DNA from: Actinomyces slackii
GTDB taxonomy: Bacteria > Actinomycetota > Actinomycetes > Actinomycetales > Actinomycetaceae
Assembly (NCBI RefSeq): GCF_900637295.1
Contig: NZ_LR134363.1
Span: 1,798,001-1,862,000 of the forward strand
DNA: 64,000 nucleotides
Reading direction: 5' to 3'
In this document: positions 41,816 to 50,118 of the stretch, piece by piece
Numbering within the stretch: the first letter of the stretch is position 1
Layout: every line of letters starts with the position of its first letter
Translations under genes and position numbers: made by a program
The notes under the pieces: model-generated
The model's input: only the letters and a program-made list of their open reading frames with translations
Database searches by the model: none
Told to the model about the DNA's origin: nothing

Positions 41816-43270
41816 ATGGGCATGACCCTGGCCGAGAAGGTCTGGCGCGATCACGTAGTCTCCCAGGGGGCCGACGGCGCTCCCGACCTGCTCTACATCG
41901 ACCTGCACCTTGTCCACGAGGTCACCAGCCCCCAGGCCTTCGAGGGCCTGCGCCTGGCCGGCCGTCAGGTCCGCCGCCCCGACCTGACCCTGGCCACCGA
42001 GGACCACAACACCCCCACCCTGGACATCGACCTGCCCATCGCCGATGTCACCAGCCGCGCGCAGATCGAGACCCTGCGGGCCAACTGCGCCGAGTTCGGG
42101 GTGCGCCTGCACTCCCTGGGGGACGCCGATCAGGGCATCGTCCACGCCGTGGGCCCCCAGCTGGGGCTGACCCAGCCGGGCATGACCGTGGTGTGCGGAG
42201 ACTCCCACACCTCCACTCACGGGGCGTTCGGGGCCCTGGCCTTCGGGATCGGCACCTCGCAGGTCGAGCACGTCCTGGCCACCCAGACCCTGCCCATCGC
42301 CCCCTTCAAGACGATGAGCGTGACCATCGACGGCGATCTGCCCGCCGGCTCGGGCGCCAAGGACATCATCCTGGCCATCATCGCCAAGATCGGCACCAAC
42401 GGCGCCCAGGGCCACGTCATCGAGTATCGCGGCCGGGCCATCGAGCAGCTCTCGATGGAGGCCCGCATGACGATCTGCAACATGAGCATCGAGGGCGGGG
42501 CCAGGGCCGGCATGATCGCCCCGGACCAGACCACTCTCGACTACCTGGCCGGGCGCCCCCACGCCCCCGAGGGCGCCGACTGGGACGCCGCCGTCGAGTA
42601 CTGGATGAGCCTGCGCACCGATGAGGACGCGGTCTTCGATACCGAGGTCGTCCTCAAAGCCGCCGACATCGAGCCCTTCGTCACCTGGGGCACCAACCCC
42701 GGTCAGGGCCTGCCGATCTCGGCCACCGTGCCCGTTCCCGAGGAGATCGCCGACGAGACCCAGCGCCGTGCCGCCGAGCGCGCCCTGGAGTACATGGACC
42801 TGACCCCCGGCATGCCCCTGCGCGACATCCGGGTCGACACCGTCTTCCTGGGCTCGTGCACCAATGGGCGCATCGAGGACCTGCGCGCCGCCGCCGAGGT
42901 CCTGCGCGGGCGCACCAAGGCGGAGGGCCTGCGCATGCTCGTGGTCCCCGCCTCCGCCCGCGTGCGCCTCCAGGCCGAGGACGAGGGCCTGGACCGGGTC
43001 TTCACCGACTTCGGGGCCGAGTGGCGCAACGCCGGCTGCTCCATGTGCCTGGCCATGAACCCCGACAAGCTCAGCCCCGGTGAGCGAGCCGCCTCGACCT
43101 CCAACCGCAACTTCGAGGGGCGCCAGGGCACCGGCGGGCGCACCCACCTGGTCTCGCCCGTGGTGGCCGCGGCGACCGCCGTGCGCGGCACCCTGTCCAC
43201 CCCTGCCGACCTCCCCCCGCTGGACGGGCAGGGGCGCGGCGCCGACCGCCCGGCCCCCGTTCCCGCCTGA
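41816..43270 (+). CDS. leuC: 3-isopropylmalate dehydratase large subunit
   Basis: This 484-residue aconitase-family subunit carries the 4Fe-4S cluster that isomerises 2- to 3-isopropylmalate in leucine synthesis. Motifs are [10 protein letters not shown] near residue 62, [21 protein letters not shown] near 128, and cluster Cys in FLGSCTNGR and [13 protein letters not shown] start it at ATG 41816 ([10 protein letters not shown]); AAGGA is about 11 nt upstream. ATG 41822 is also possible. Its C-terminus extends about 20 residues past the usual end ([15 protein letters not shown]). leuD follows after 38 nt, forming the heterodimer partner. Confidence 0.95.
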   Translation: MGMTLAEKVWRDHVVSQGADGAPDLLYIDLHLVHEVTSPQAFEGLRLAGRQVRRPDLTLATEDHNTPTLDIDLPIADVTSRAQIETLRANCAEFGVRLHSLGDADQGIVHAVGPQLGLTQPGMTVVCGDSHTSTHGAFGALAFGIGTSQVEHVLATQTLPIAPFKTMSVTIDGDLPAGSGAKDIILAIIAKIGTNGAQGHVIEYRGRAIEQLSMEARMTICNMSIEGGARAGMIAPDQTTLDYLAGRPHAPEGADWDAAVEYWMSLRTDEDAVFDTEVVLKAADIEPFVTWGTNPGQGLPISATVPVPEEIADETQRRAAERALEYMDLTPGMPLRDIRVDTVFLGSCTNGRIEDLRAAAEVLRGRTKAEGLRMLVVPASARVRLQAEDEGLDRVFTDFGAEWRNAGCSMCLAMNPDKLSPGERAASTSNRNFEGRQGTGGRTHLVSPVVAAATAVRGTLSTPADLPPLDGQGRGADRPAPVPA

Positions 43271-43308
43271 GCCGCCCAGCCAGCCCACGACAAGGAGAGC
43301 AGCAGATC

Positions 43309-43962
43309 ATGGAGAAGTTCATCTCCCACACCGGCATCGGCGCCCCCCTGCGCCGCAGCGAGGTGGACACCGATCAGATCATCCCGGCCGTCTACCTCAA
43401 GCGCATCACCCGCACCGGCTTCGAGGACGCCCTCTTCGCCTCCTGGCGATCCGGGGAGCCCGACTTCGTCCTCAACCAGGAGGCCTACAAGCGCGCCTCG
43501 GTGCTGGTGGCCGGCCCCGACTTCGGCACCGGCTCCTCGCGCGAGCACGCCGTGTGGGCCCTCAAGGACTACGGATTCCGCGTGGTCCTGGCCCCCCGCT
43601 TCGCCGACATCTTCCGGGGCAATGCCGGCAAGCAGGGGCTCGTGGCCGGCGTCATCAGCCAGGAGGACTGCGAGCAGCTGTGGAAGATCCTGGAGACCTC
43701 GCCGGGCACCGAGATCACCGTGGACCTGGAGAACCGCACCGTGGAGGCCGGCGCCTTCCGCTGCGCCTTCAGCATCGACGACTACGTGCGCTGGATCCTC
43801 ATGGAGGGCCTGGATGACATCTCCCTGACCCTGACGCATGAGGAGGAGATCGTCGCCTACGAGGGTGGCCGGCCCGCCTTCAAGCCGCGCACCCTGCCGG
43901 CCAAGCACCTGCCCGCCCAGGAGGTCGTGCCGGCCCGCGCCGCCAACATGCCCCGTCCCTGA
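43309..43962 (+). CDS. leuD: 3-isopropylmalate dehydratase small subunit
   Basis: This 217-residue swivel-domain subunit of isopropylmalate isomerase starts [33 protein letters not shown], of which [11 protein letters not shown] is diagnostic. [24 protein letters not shown] is the substrate-gripping motif, seen here as [13 protein letters not shown] near residue 70. A tail of roughly 20 residues ([21 protein letters not shown]) goes beyond the family core. AAGGAGAGCAG lies before the ATG. It ends the leuCD operon; a 199-nt gap with tandem repeats follows. Confidence 0.95.
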   Translation: MEKFISHTGIGAPLRRSEVDTDQIIPAVYLKRITRTGFEDALFASWRSGEPDFVLNQEAYKRASVLVAGPDFGTGSSREHAVWALKDYGFRVVLAPRFADIFRGNAGKQGLVAGVISQEDCEQLWKILETSPGTEITVDLENRTVEAGAFRCAFSIDDYVRWILMEGLDDISLTLTHEEEIVAYEGGRPAFKPRTLPAKHLPAQEVVPARAANMPRP

Positions 43963-43997
43963 CCCGCACGGCCGGTCGCGCCCGGCCCGGCCGGCCG

Positions 43998-44036
43998 ATT
44001 GGCTGAGGCAATGAGCCGAGGCAATTGGCTGAGGCA
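43998..44036 (+). repeat. Three 13-bp tandem repeats upstream of murA
   Basis: Units at 43998-44010 and 44024-44036 are identical (attggctgaggca). The middle unit 44011-44023 (atgagccgaggca) differs at four positions. They lie 36 nt after the leuD stop and about 40 nt before a TATGCT -10 (44079-44084) for murA. They could be a regulatory site or slippage-prone sequence. Confidence 0.7.
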
Positions 44037-44161
44037 AAGGACACCCCCGTGGGAGCCGAGGAGGCACAGGGCGGGGCCTATGCTGGGACGGCTTGGCGCC
44101 CGCGCCGGGCGGGCTTGCCCGCGCAGCCCCATCCACGCCACATCATGTCTCGGAGGTACGC

Positions 44162-45484
44162 ATGGTCGACGGTCTGCTCCAGGTCGAGGGCGGTCGTCCG
44201 CTCACCGGCGAGATCACTGTCCGCGGGGCCAAGAACCTGGTTCCCAAGGCCATGGTGGCGGCCCTGCTGGGCAGCACGCCCTCCGTGCTGCGCAATGTCC
44301 CGCTCATCCGTGACGTCGATGTGGTCTCCGGCCTGCTGACCCTCCACGGGGTGAGCATCGAGCACGACCGGACCGAGGGCATCCTGACCCTGGACCCCTC
44401 ACGGGTGGAGACCGCCCATGTGGCCGACATCGACGCCCATGCCGGCTCCTCTCGCATCCCCATCCTCTTCTGCGGCCCCCTCCTGCACCGCCTGGGGGAG
44501 GCCTTCATCCCCGACCTGGGGGGATGCCGCATCGGGGACCGCCCCATCGACTTCCACCTCGACATCCTGCGCCAGTTCGGCGCCAGCGTGGACAAGCTCC
44601 AGGCCGGTATCCGCCTGACCGCTCCCGACGGGCTCAACGGGACCGTCATCGACCTGCCCTACCCCTCGGTGGGCGCCACCGAGCAGACCCTGCTCACGGC
44701 GGTGCGCGCCCACGGCCTGACCGAGCTGCGGGGCGCCGCCGTCGAGCCCGAGATCATGGACCTGGTGGACATCCTGCAGAAGATGGGCGCCATCATCTCG
44801 GTGGACACCGACCGCACCATCCACGTCGAGGGCGTCGAGGAGCTCGGCGGCTACAACCACGCCGCCCTGCCGGACCGCATCGAGACCGCATCATGGGCCT
44901 CTGCCGCACTGGCCACCCGCGGGGACGTGTTCGTGCGCGGGGCCCACCAGAGCCACATGACCACTTTCCTCAACATCTTCCGCAAGGTCGGCGGGGCCTT
45001 CGACGTGCGCGACGACGGCATCCGCTTCTACCACTCCGGCGGGGATCTGCGCTCCATCGTCGTGGAGACCAATGTCCACCCCGGCTTCATGACCGACTGG
45101 CAGCAGCCCCTCGTGGTGGCCCTGACCCAGGCCGAGGGCCTGTCGATCGTCCACGAGACCGTCTACGAGAACCGCTTCGGCTTCACCAAGGCCCTGCGCA
45201 AGATGGGGGCCACCATCCAGGTCTACCGCGAGTGCCTGGGGGGCACCGAGTGCCGCTTCGGCCAGCGCAACTTCTACCACTCCGCCGTCGTCTCTGGGCC
45301 CACGCCCCTGACCGGCGCGGACATCGTGGTGCCCGACCTGCGCGGGGGCTTCTCCCACCTCATCGCCGCCCTGGCCGCCCAGGGGACGAGTCGCGTCGAG
45401 GGGGTCAACCTCATCGACCGCGGCTACGAGAGCTTCATGTCCAAGCTCGCGGCCCTGGACGCCGACGTCACCCGCCTGGCCTGA
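44162..45484 (+). CDS. murA: UDP-N-acetylglucosamine 1-carboxyvinyltransferase
   Basis: This 440-residue enzyme makes the first committed step of peptidoglycan synthesis, adding enolpyruvate from PEP to UDP-GlcNAc. The catalytic Cys is in LGGCRIGDRPIDFH near residue 122, so the enzyme should be fosfomycin-sensitive. Other marks are GAKNLVPKAMVAALLG (UDP-GlcNAc Lys) and GGFSHLIAALAAQG near the C-terminus. The ATG at 44162 follows GGAGG by 6 nt; an earlier in-frame start is rejected. It has its own promoter region and is followed by plsC and gpsA. Confidence 0.95.
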   Translation: MVDGLLQVEGGRPLTGEITVRGAKNLVPKAMVAALLGSTPSVLRNVPLIRDVDVVSGLLTLHGVSIEHDRTEGILTLDPSRVETAHVADIDAHAGSSRIPILFCGPLLHRLGEAFIPDLGGCRIGDRPIDFHLDILRQFGASVDKLQAGIRLTAPDGLNGTVIDLPYPSVGATEQTLLTAVRAHGLTELRGAAVEPEIMDLVDILQKMGAIISVDTDRTIHVEGVEELGGYNHAALPDRIETASWASAALATRGDVFVRGAHQSHMTTFLNIFRKVGGAFDVRDDGIRFYHSGGDLRSIVVETNVHPGFMTDWQQPLVVALTQAEGLSIVHETVYENRFGFTKALRKMGATIQVYRECLGGTECRFGQRNFYHSAVVSGPTPLTGADIVVPDLRGGFSHLIAALAAQGTSRVEGVNLIDRGYESFMSKLAALDADVTRLA

Positions 45485-45528
45485 GCGCTCCGGGCTGGAC
45501 TCCGAGGCGCCAAGGCGCCAGGAGCCGC

Positions 45529-45534
45529 TAGAGT
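45529..45534 (+). promoter_or_regulatory. -10 box TAGAGT for the plsC-like gene
   Basis: TAGAGT, 6 nt, then GTG 45541. The acyltransferase can thus be transcribed independently of murA, with no leader. Confidence 0.5.
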
Positions 45535-45540
45535 GCGTGC

Positions 45541-46350
45541 GTGCCCACCACGCGACAGTTCACGCCCTTCTACCGCTTCGCCGCCAGAGGGGTCATCATC
45601 CCCGCGCTCAAGGCCATGTCCCGCCAGCAGGTCACCGGCCAGGAGAACATCCCCCGCCAGGGGGGCTTCATCGCGGTGGCCAACCACCTCACCGAGCTGG
45701 ACTCGCTGACGGCCATGCGCGCCCTGGTCGACCAGGACGTCCCCGTCTACTCCCTGGCCAAGTCCAGCCTGTTCTCAGTGCCGGTCCTGGGATCCATCCT
45801 GCGCGCCGGCGGGCAGATCCCGGTCCACCGCACCTCCACGGATGCGGCCGGCTCCCTGGCGGAGGCCGAGAGGCTCCTGCGGGCGGGGGAGTCGATCATG
45901 GTCTTCCCCGAGGGCACCCTGTCTCGCGACCCCCTGCGGTGGCCCATGACCGGCAAGACCGGGGCCGCGCGCCTGGCCATGCGCACCGGGGCGCCGGTGC
46001 TGCCCATGGGGCAGTGGGGCGCCCACCTCATCCTGGACGGCTACTCCAAGAAGCTGCGGCCCTTCCCCCGCAAGGACGTGCGCATCACGATCGGCGCCCC
46101 ACTGGACCTTGGCCGCTTCGGCCAGGACATCGAGGACCGCCAGGCCGTGCGCGAGTGCACCGCCGAGATCATGCGCGCCATCACCGCCCTGGTCGAGGAG
46201 CTGCGCGGCGAGAAGGCCCCCCGCCCCTACGACATGCACTACGACGGCGATCCGGGCAAGGGCCAGATCGGCGTGCGCCGCCCCGACCCCGCGCCGGCCC
46301 CCGAGTCGGATCCGGGGGAGCAGAGCGCCGGGCAGGAGGGCCAGCCGTGA
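45541..46350 (+). CDS. 1-acyl-sn-glycerol-3-phosphate acyltransferase-like (PlsC family)
   Basis: A 269-residue acyltransferase. The HX4D catalytic pair is His49 and Asp54 (ANHLTELDS), the phosphate-binding motif is FPEGTLSRD near residue 123, and VLPMGQWGAHLILDGYSKK is a late conserved block. Adjacent gpsA supplies glycerol-3-phosphate, which points to phospholipid synthesis, most likely the second acylation. No membrane helix is evident; binding is probably peripheral. The Pro/Glu-rich tail (RRPDPAPAPESDPGEQ) is not part of the domain. The stop overlaps the gpsA GTG. Confidence 0.88.
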   Translation: MPTTRQFTPFYRFAARGVIIPALKAMSRQQVTGQENIPRQGGFIAVANHLTELDSLTAMRALVDQDVPVYSLAKSSLFSVPVLGSILRAGGQIPVHRTSTDAAGSLAEAERLLRAGESIMVFPEGTLSRDPLRWPMTGKTGAARLAMRTGAPVLPMGQWGAHLILDGYSKKLRPFPRKDVRITIGAPLDLGRFGQDIEDRQAVRECTAEIMRAITALVEELRGEKAPRPYDMHYDGDPGKGQIGVRRPDPAPAPESDPGEQSAGQEGQP

Positions 46351-47369
46351 GCGCCGCCGCTCCGGCGATCACCAGTGCCGCCGTCATCGGATCGGGAGCC
46401 TGGGGCACGACCTTCGCCTGGCTGCTGGCCCAGGCCGGCACGCCCACCACGATCTGGGCCCGGCGCAGGCAGGTCGCCGAGGAGATCAACGCCGGGGGCA
46501 ATGAGCGCTACACCCCGGGGCTGGAGCTGCCCGAGACCATCAGGGCCACCACGGACCTGGCCCAGGCGGTGGCGGGAGCAGGGCTCATCGTCGTCGCCCT
46601 GCCCTCCCAGGAGGCCCGCGGGGCCCTGGCGCCCCTGGGCGAGGTGGAGGCGGGGGCTGTGGCCGTCTCCCTCATGAAGGGCATCGAGGCCGGCACGGGG
46701 CTGCGCATGAGCCAGGTCCTGGCTCAGGCCCTGGGGCTGGGCCAGGAGCGGGTGGCCGTCATCTCCGGGCCCAACCTCGCCGATGAGATCGCCGCCGGTC
46801 AGCCGACCGCCACCGTGGTGGCCGCCGGCGACCAGGAGGTCGCCGCGCGCGTGGCCGCCCTGTGCGCCACCACGGCCTTCCGCCCCTACACCAACACCGA
46901 CGTTCTGGGAGTCGAGCTGTGCGGCGCGGTCAAGAACGTCATCGCCCTGGCCGTGGGGGCGGCTGCAGGGCGGGGCATGGGGGACAACTCCAAGGCCACG
47001 ATCATCACCCGGGGCCTGGTGGAGATCACCCGCCTGGGCGCGGCTCTGGGCGCGAGGCCCGAGACCTTCGCGGGGCTGGCGGGCATGGGGGACCTGGTGG
47101 CCACCTGCTCCTCGCCGCTGAGCCGCAACCAGGTCTTCGGGCGCCACCTGGGGGAGGGGATGAGCGTTCAGGAGGCTGCCGCGGCCTCGCGCGGCGTGGC
47201 CGAGGGCGCCAAGTCCGCGCGCGCGGTCCTGGACCTGGCCGCCGCCCACGGCGTGGAGATGCCCATCACCGCCGGCGTGGTGGCCGTTGTCGAGGGAGCC
47301 GCCAGCGTGGCCGAGGTCACCGATGAGCTCCTGGCCCGGCCGCGCAAGGCCGAGGGCCTCCACGCCTGA
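46347..47369 (+). CDS. gpsA: Glycerol-3-phosphate dehydrogenase [NAD(P)+]
   Basis: This 340-residue enzyme reduces dihydroxyacetone phosphate to glycerol-3-phosphate for lipids. The NAD motif GSGAWGTTFAW begins at Gly15. VISGPNLADEIAAGQPTA carries the conserved GP-x-E/A site near residue 140, and the catalytic Lys is in CGAVKNVIALAVG near 195. GMGDLVATCSSPLSRN is the C-terminal signature. It starts at GTG 46347, overlapping the plsC-like stop, so the pair is coupled. The same frame is open through the upstream gene, but that stretch has no homology-like content and is a shadow. Confidence 0.95.
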   Translation: MSAAAPAITSAAVIGSGAWGTTFAWLLAQAGTPTTIWARRRQVAEEINAGGNERYTPGLELPETIRATTDLAQAVAGAGLIVVALPSQEARGALAPLGEVEAGAVAVSLMKGIEAGTGLRMSQVLAQALGLGQERVAVISGPNLADEIAAGQPTATVVAAGDQEVAARVAALCATTAFRPYTNTDVLGVELCGAVKNVIALAVGAAAGRGMGDNSKATIITRGLVEITRLGAALGARPETFAGLAGMGDLVATCSSPLSRNQVFGRHLGEGMSVQEAAAASRGVAEGAKSARAVLDLAAAHGVEMPITAGVVAVVEGAASVAEVTDELLARPRKAEGLHA

Positions 47370-47394
47370 GACCCGGCCCGGTCCCGGGCGGTCT

Positions 47395-47411
47395 CAGGCG
47401 CGCCGCGCCTG
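47395..47411. terminator. Small terminator-like hairpin after gpsA
   Basis: CAGGCG (47395-47400) pairs with CGCCTG (47406-47411) around a 5-nt loop that extends the palindrome. It lies 26 nt after the gpsA stop and 22 nt beyond the convergent gene's stop at 47433. Confidence 0.45.
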
Positions 47412-47432
47412 CGCCGCTCCTGGGGGAGGGGC

Positions 47433-48065
47433 TCACTCGTTCCTGAGGACGTCGATGACCAGGCGGGTGGGGCTGTCCAGGGTGAAGATCCGGAAGTCCT
47501 GGGTATCGGTTCCCAGGACGATCTGGTACTCCCCCTCGAAGGGAGCGTCGATGTGGGCGGCCCTGATCCCCGTGCCGTCCACGGTGATGTCCGTCGGCCC
47601 GCTGTACTCGGTCTGGGCATCGGGGACGGCTGCCGCGCCGGTGCCCGTGATGACTAGGATGTACTGGCCCTCGATGCTGATCGGGTCGCCCTTGCCCGGC
47701 GTGGTGGCCTGGTCGACCCACTGCGGCGCCATCCACCCCGGGGTGCCCTGGCCGGCGAACTCGACGACGACGCGGTCATAGCCCTCGTCCTCGTGCCAGC
47801 CGGAGCGCACATCGGTGATGGTCAGCTGGGAGTCGGGGGCGGCCCCCTTCTCCTGGGCGGCGCCCTCCCAGGTCTGTGTGGGACTCTCGGCCGCCTCGTC
47901 ACCGGTCAGCGACCCCGTGGTGGTCGGCGACTGATCGGCGCCGGCGGCTGTGGCGGCGGCCTGGGCGGTCGGCGAGTTGGCGCTGGATGCCAGCTCCTCG
48001 CTCCACTCCCTGGAGTTGCAGGCGCTCAGTGCCAGCGAGCCACCCAGGGCCACGACGAGGGCAGG
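47433..48065 (-). pseudogene. AMIN-like-domain lipoprotein, 3' part, split by an insertion sequence
   Basis: This is the larger piece of a gene whose first seven codons lie beyond the IS at 49222-49240. Joining the two pieces with one copy of the TA target gives an unbroken 217-residue frame, beginning MKHYHLLPALVVALGGSLALSAC, with a classic lipobox. The mature part has a Ser/Thr/Ala linker and an AMIN-like beta domain (LTITDVRSGWHEDEGYDRVVVEF … DFRIFTLDSPTRLVIDV). AMIN-type domains often bind cell wall. The gene is broken because its signal peptide is severed; an internal GTG (48053) would give a protein with only part of the signal. Role unknown. Confidence 0.8.
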
Positions 48066-48067
48066 TA

Positions 48068-48084
48068 TGGCCGAAATTAAACAA
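48068..48084. repeat. Left inverted repeat of the IS
   Basis: TGGCCGAAATTAAACAA, mirrored by the right end with two mismatches. Confidence 0.9.
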
Positions 48085-48133
48085 AACCGTATTCCGGGGC
48101 TTTCTGGGCTGGATATGACGGCACCTTTCGTTG

Positions 48134-48139
48134 TAGAAT
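48134..48139 (+). promoter_or_regulatory. -10 box TAGAAT for the transposase
   Basis: TAGAAT, 6 nt (TTCTTC), then ATG 48146. The same leaderless geometry as in the host genes suggests the element is adapted to actinobacteria. Confidence 0.5.
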
Positions 48140-48145
48140 TTCTTC

Positions 48146-49210
48146 ATGCACGTGGTTGTGACAGACGAGGAGCAGCAGGTCCTTATCAGGTGGAAGAAGC
48201 GAGGTGACTCCCTCATTCTCATCCGGTTGAAAGCTGAGGCTATTCTCTACGCCTCGCACGGCGTTGACCTGGATTTCATTGCGGAGATGGTGGGGCGCAC
48301 GGTGAGGACTGTTAAGGAGTGGTTGGCGTCTTGGCGTGTCAGCCGTCTGCATTCGGTGGTCACCGGTCATAAGGGAAATCAGAATGCGGCCAAGCTCACC
48401 CGCGAGCAGAAGGAGCAGCTCAAAGAGGTTCTGAGCCGGCCACCGTCACAGTCCGGCATCAAGGCGGACTTCTGGGATGTTCCCGCCCTGGCTGACGTGG
48501 TGAGGACCAGATTCGACGTGGAGTACGAGTCGGACTCCTCCTACCGGCTGCTCATGCACTTTGCGGGCATGAGCTTCAAGCTGCCCGACCCCTTTGACAA
48601 GCGCCGCGACGAGGAGGCCATCACCAAGCGGATGGCCCAGATCCAAGACGAGGTCGCAGACCTCCTGAGCGACGGGTGGGAGGTGTACGCGGCCGATGAG
48701 GTGCGCGTGGAGCACGAGGCTGAGACCCGCCGCATGTGGTTGCCCCAGGGTAAACGAACGAAGATCTACGTGGACCGCACCCGCAACGCCTGCTCCTTCT
48801 TCGGCGCACTGTCCCTGAGATCCAAGAAGGTCAAGGTCTACCCCATCGAGGGCAACCAGAACACCGAGAAGATCCTCTCCTGCCTGACTCGCCTGGTGCG
48901 CGAGACCGATAACGACAAGATCGCCGTGGTTCTCGACAATGCCGGGTTCCACCACGCCAAAGCGCTAAGAGAGCAGCTTCAGCCCGGAGGCCGGCTCGAG
49001 AGCCTCAAGCTCATCTACCTGCCGCCCTACGCACCCGACCACAATCCGGTCGAGCACGTCTGGAACACCGCCAAAGGCACAATCGCGAACATCCAGAGAG
49101 ACACCCCCGAGGAGACCTACACCGCATTCATGGGCTACATCAACACCCGCACCTTCGACTACGACTTCGAACACCTCCCAAACATCACGCCAGCACACGA
49201 TCTTGTTTAA
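48146..49210 (+). CDS. IS630-family transposase
   Basis: A 354-residue DDE transposase. Helix-turn-helix segments occupy about 1-110 (VDLDFIAEMVGRTVRTVKEWLASW). The catalytic triad is Asp184 (AADEVRVE), Asp264 (VVLDNAGFHHA) and Glu303 (HNPVEHVWN). KLIYLPPYAPDHNPVEH is the typical IS630 block, read here as LPPYAPDHNP. The frame is complete and ends inside the right inverted repeat region (TAA at 49208-49210). Full length and an unbroken catalytic core suggest it is active. No second ORF or programmed frameshift is needed. Confidence 0.93.
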   Translation: MHVVVTDEEQQVLIRWKKRGDSLILIRLKAEAILYASHGVDLDFIAEMVGRTVRTVKEWLASWRVSRLHSVVTGHKGNQNAAKLTREQKEQLKEVLSRPPSQSGIKADFWDVPALADVVRTRFDVEYESDSSYRLLMHFAGMSFKLPDPFDKRRDEEAITKRMAQIQDEVADLLSDGWEVYAADEVRVEHEAETRRMWLPQGKRTKIYVDRTRNACSFFGALSLRSKKVKVYPIEGNQNTEKILSCLTRLVRETDNDKIAVVLDNAGFHHAKALREQLQPGGRLESLKLIYLPPYAPDHNPVEHVWNTAKGTIANIQRDTPEETYTAFMGYINTRTFDYDFEHLPNITPAHDLV

Positions 49211-49219
49211 TTCTGGCCA
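49203..49219. repeat. Right inverted repeat of the IS
   Basis: TTGTTTAATTCTGGCCA; its reverse complement matches the left end at 15 of 17 positions. It overlaps the transposase stop codon. Confidence 0.9.
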
Positions 49220-49221
49220 TA

Positions 49222-49240
49222 GGAGGTGATAGTGCTTCAT
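49222..49240 (-). pseudogene. 5' start of the IS-split AMIN-like lipoprotein gene
   Basis: On the minus strand ATG at 49240 begins MKHYHL and runs into the TA at the IS junction. GGAG lies 5 nt before the ATG. With the piece at 47433-48065 it restores the complete signal peptide, which fixes the original start. The promoter for the gene should be in the gap 49241-49413; no clear -10 is visible. Confidence 0.8.
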
Positions 49241-49376
49241 GATATCTCCAGGACTGTCTCGATCTGTATGGTGCGCGCAAATCCAGAGTACGGCGCATCC
49301 GTGCTGAGCACCGGAATCGGCATGGAGGAGAACTCTCCATCCGGGGTGGAGCCCAGCCCGCGACCGGCCGGGGGAG

Positions 49377-49391
49377 CGGCCCGCAGGGCCG
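49377..49391 (-). terminator. Short GC hairpin after the response regulator
   Basis: CGGCCC (49377-49382) and GGGCCG (49386-49391) pair around a 3-nt loop, 23 nt past the regulator stop. It is short and lacks a T run. The rest of 49241-49413 holds nothing else I can support. Confidence 0.35.
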
Positions 49392-49413
49392 GCAGGGCCA
49401 GCGCAACGCCGCC

Positions 49414-50118
49414 TCAGACCTCCAGCGCGCCGCGCCGAATCGCCTCGGCCACGGCCGCCGCCCGAGAGTCCACGCCGAGCTTGGTGTAGGCGCGCAGCAG
49501 ATGCGTCTTGACAGTGGCCTCCGAGACGAACAGCCGCGCGCCGATCTGCGCGTTCGACAGCCCCTGGGCCACATGGCCCAGCACCTGGGTCTCCCGGGGC
49601 GAGAGGGCCGGCTCGCAGGCCCTCTTGGTGGCCCGGCGCGAGGCGCGCAGGAGGCGGGCGGCGATCTCGGGCGACAGCGACGAGCGCCCCAGGGCCGCGG
49701 TGCGCACCGCCTCGGCGATCTGCTCGCGGGTGGAGTCCTTGAGCAGGTAGCCGATCGCCCCGGCCTCCACGGCGCGCGAGACATCCGAGTCCGCCTCATA
49801 CGTGGTCAGGATGACGACCTGGGCCGGGCTGGGCAGGGCCCGGATCCGGCGCGTGGCCTCCACGCCGCTCATCGCCGGCATGCGCAGGTCCATGAGGACC
49901 ACGTCCGGGCGCGTCACGGCGGCCAGTTCCACCGCCCGAGCGCCGTCGCGGGCCTCGCCGACGACGTCGATCCCGGGCTCGCGCCCCAGGAGCTGAACGA
50001 TCCCGGAGCACACCACCGGATGATCGTCCACGACCAGGAGGCGAATGCTGCCCACGGGGCCTGTGGGCGCGCTGACGGTGCGGGGAGCCGTCTCGAGCAG
50101 GGCGGGCGTGGAACTCAC
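49414..50118 (-). CDS. LuxR/NarL-type response regulator
   Basis: A 234-residue response regulator. The receiver domain has the acidic pair DD at 31-32 and the phosphorylated Asp77 (VLMDLRMP), then Thr and Lys at conserved positions (ILTTYEAD, GYLLKDSTREQ). The C-terminal helix-turn-helix is LSPRETQVLGHVAQGLSNAQIG. The GTG at 50118 overlaps the kinase stop, so the pair is coupled. With the kinase and an ABC-2 exporter it forms a unit like DesKR or Lnr systems that sense membrane or peptide stress. The N-terminal 20 residues (TPALLETAPRTVSAPTG) are an extension. Confidence 0.92.
   Translation of the reverse strand: MSSTPALLETAPRTVSAPTGPVGSIRLLVVDDHPVVCSGIVQLLGREPGIDVVGEARDGARAVELAAVTRPDVVLMDLRMPAMSGVEATRRIRALPSPAQVVILTTYEADSDVSRAVEAGAIGYLLKDSTREQIAEAVRTAALGRSSLSPEIAARLLRASRRATKRACEPALSPRETQVLGHVAQGLSNAQIGARLFVSEATVKTHLLRAYTKLGVDSRAAAVAEAIRRGALEV

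Larger units (their letters stand above)
48066..49221. mobile_element. IS630-type insertion sequence with TA target duplication
   Basis: The element spans 48068-49219 (1152 bp). Its 17-bp ends, 48068-48084 and 49203-49219, are inverted copies that differ at two adjacent positions (GA versus AG). A TA dinucleotide flanks each side (48066-48067 and 49220-49221), as expected of IS630/Tc1 transposition. Base composition is visibly less GC-rich than the neighbours. Both ends and the transposase are intact, so it may still move. It interrupts a lipoprotein gene precisely. Confidence 0.92.

Noticed and set aside
43998-44036. CRISPR-like array
   Set aside because: Only three 13-bp units with no spacers and no cas genes; it is a simple tandem repeat.
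45537-46346. Possible N-terminal extension of gpsA into the plsC-like gene
   Set aside because: The frame is open but its residues (HHATVHALLPLRRQRGHH) look like a frame shadow. The GTG at 46347 gives a normal GpsA N-terminus, with the plsC-like motifs intact in the other frame.
49241-49413. Additional gene or second IS next to the insertion
   Set aside because: No open frame with a ribosome site or inverted-repeat end exists there; it is the promoter side of the broken lipoprotein gene and a small hairpin.
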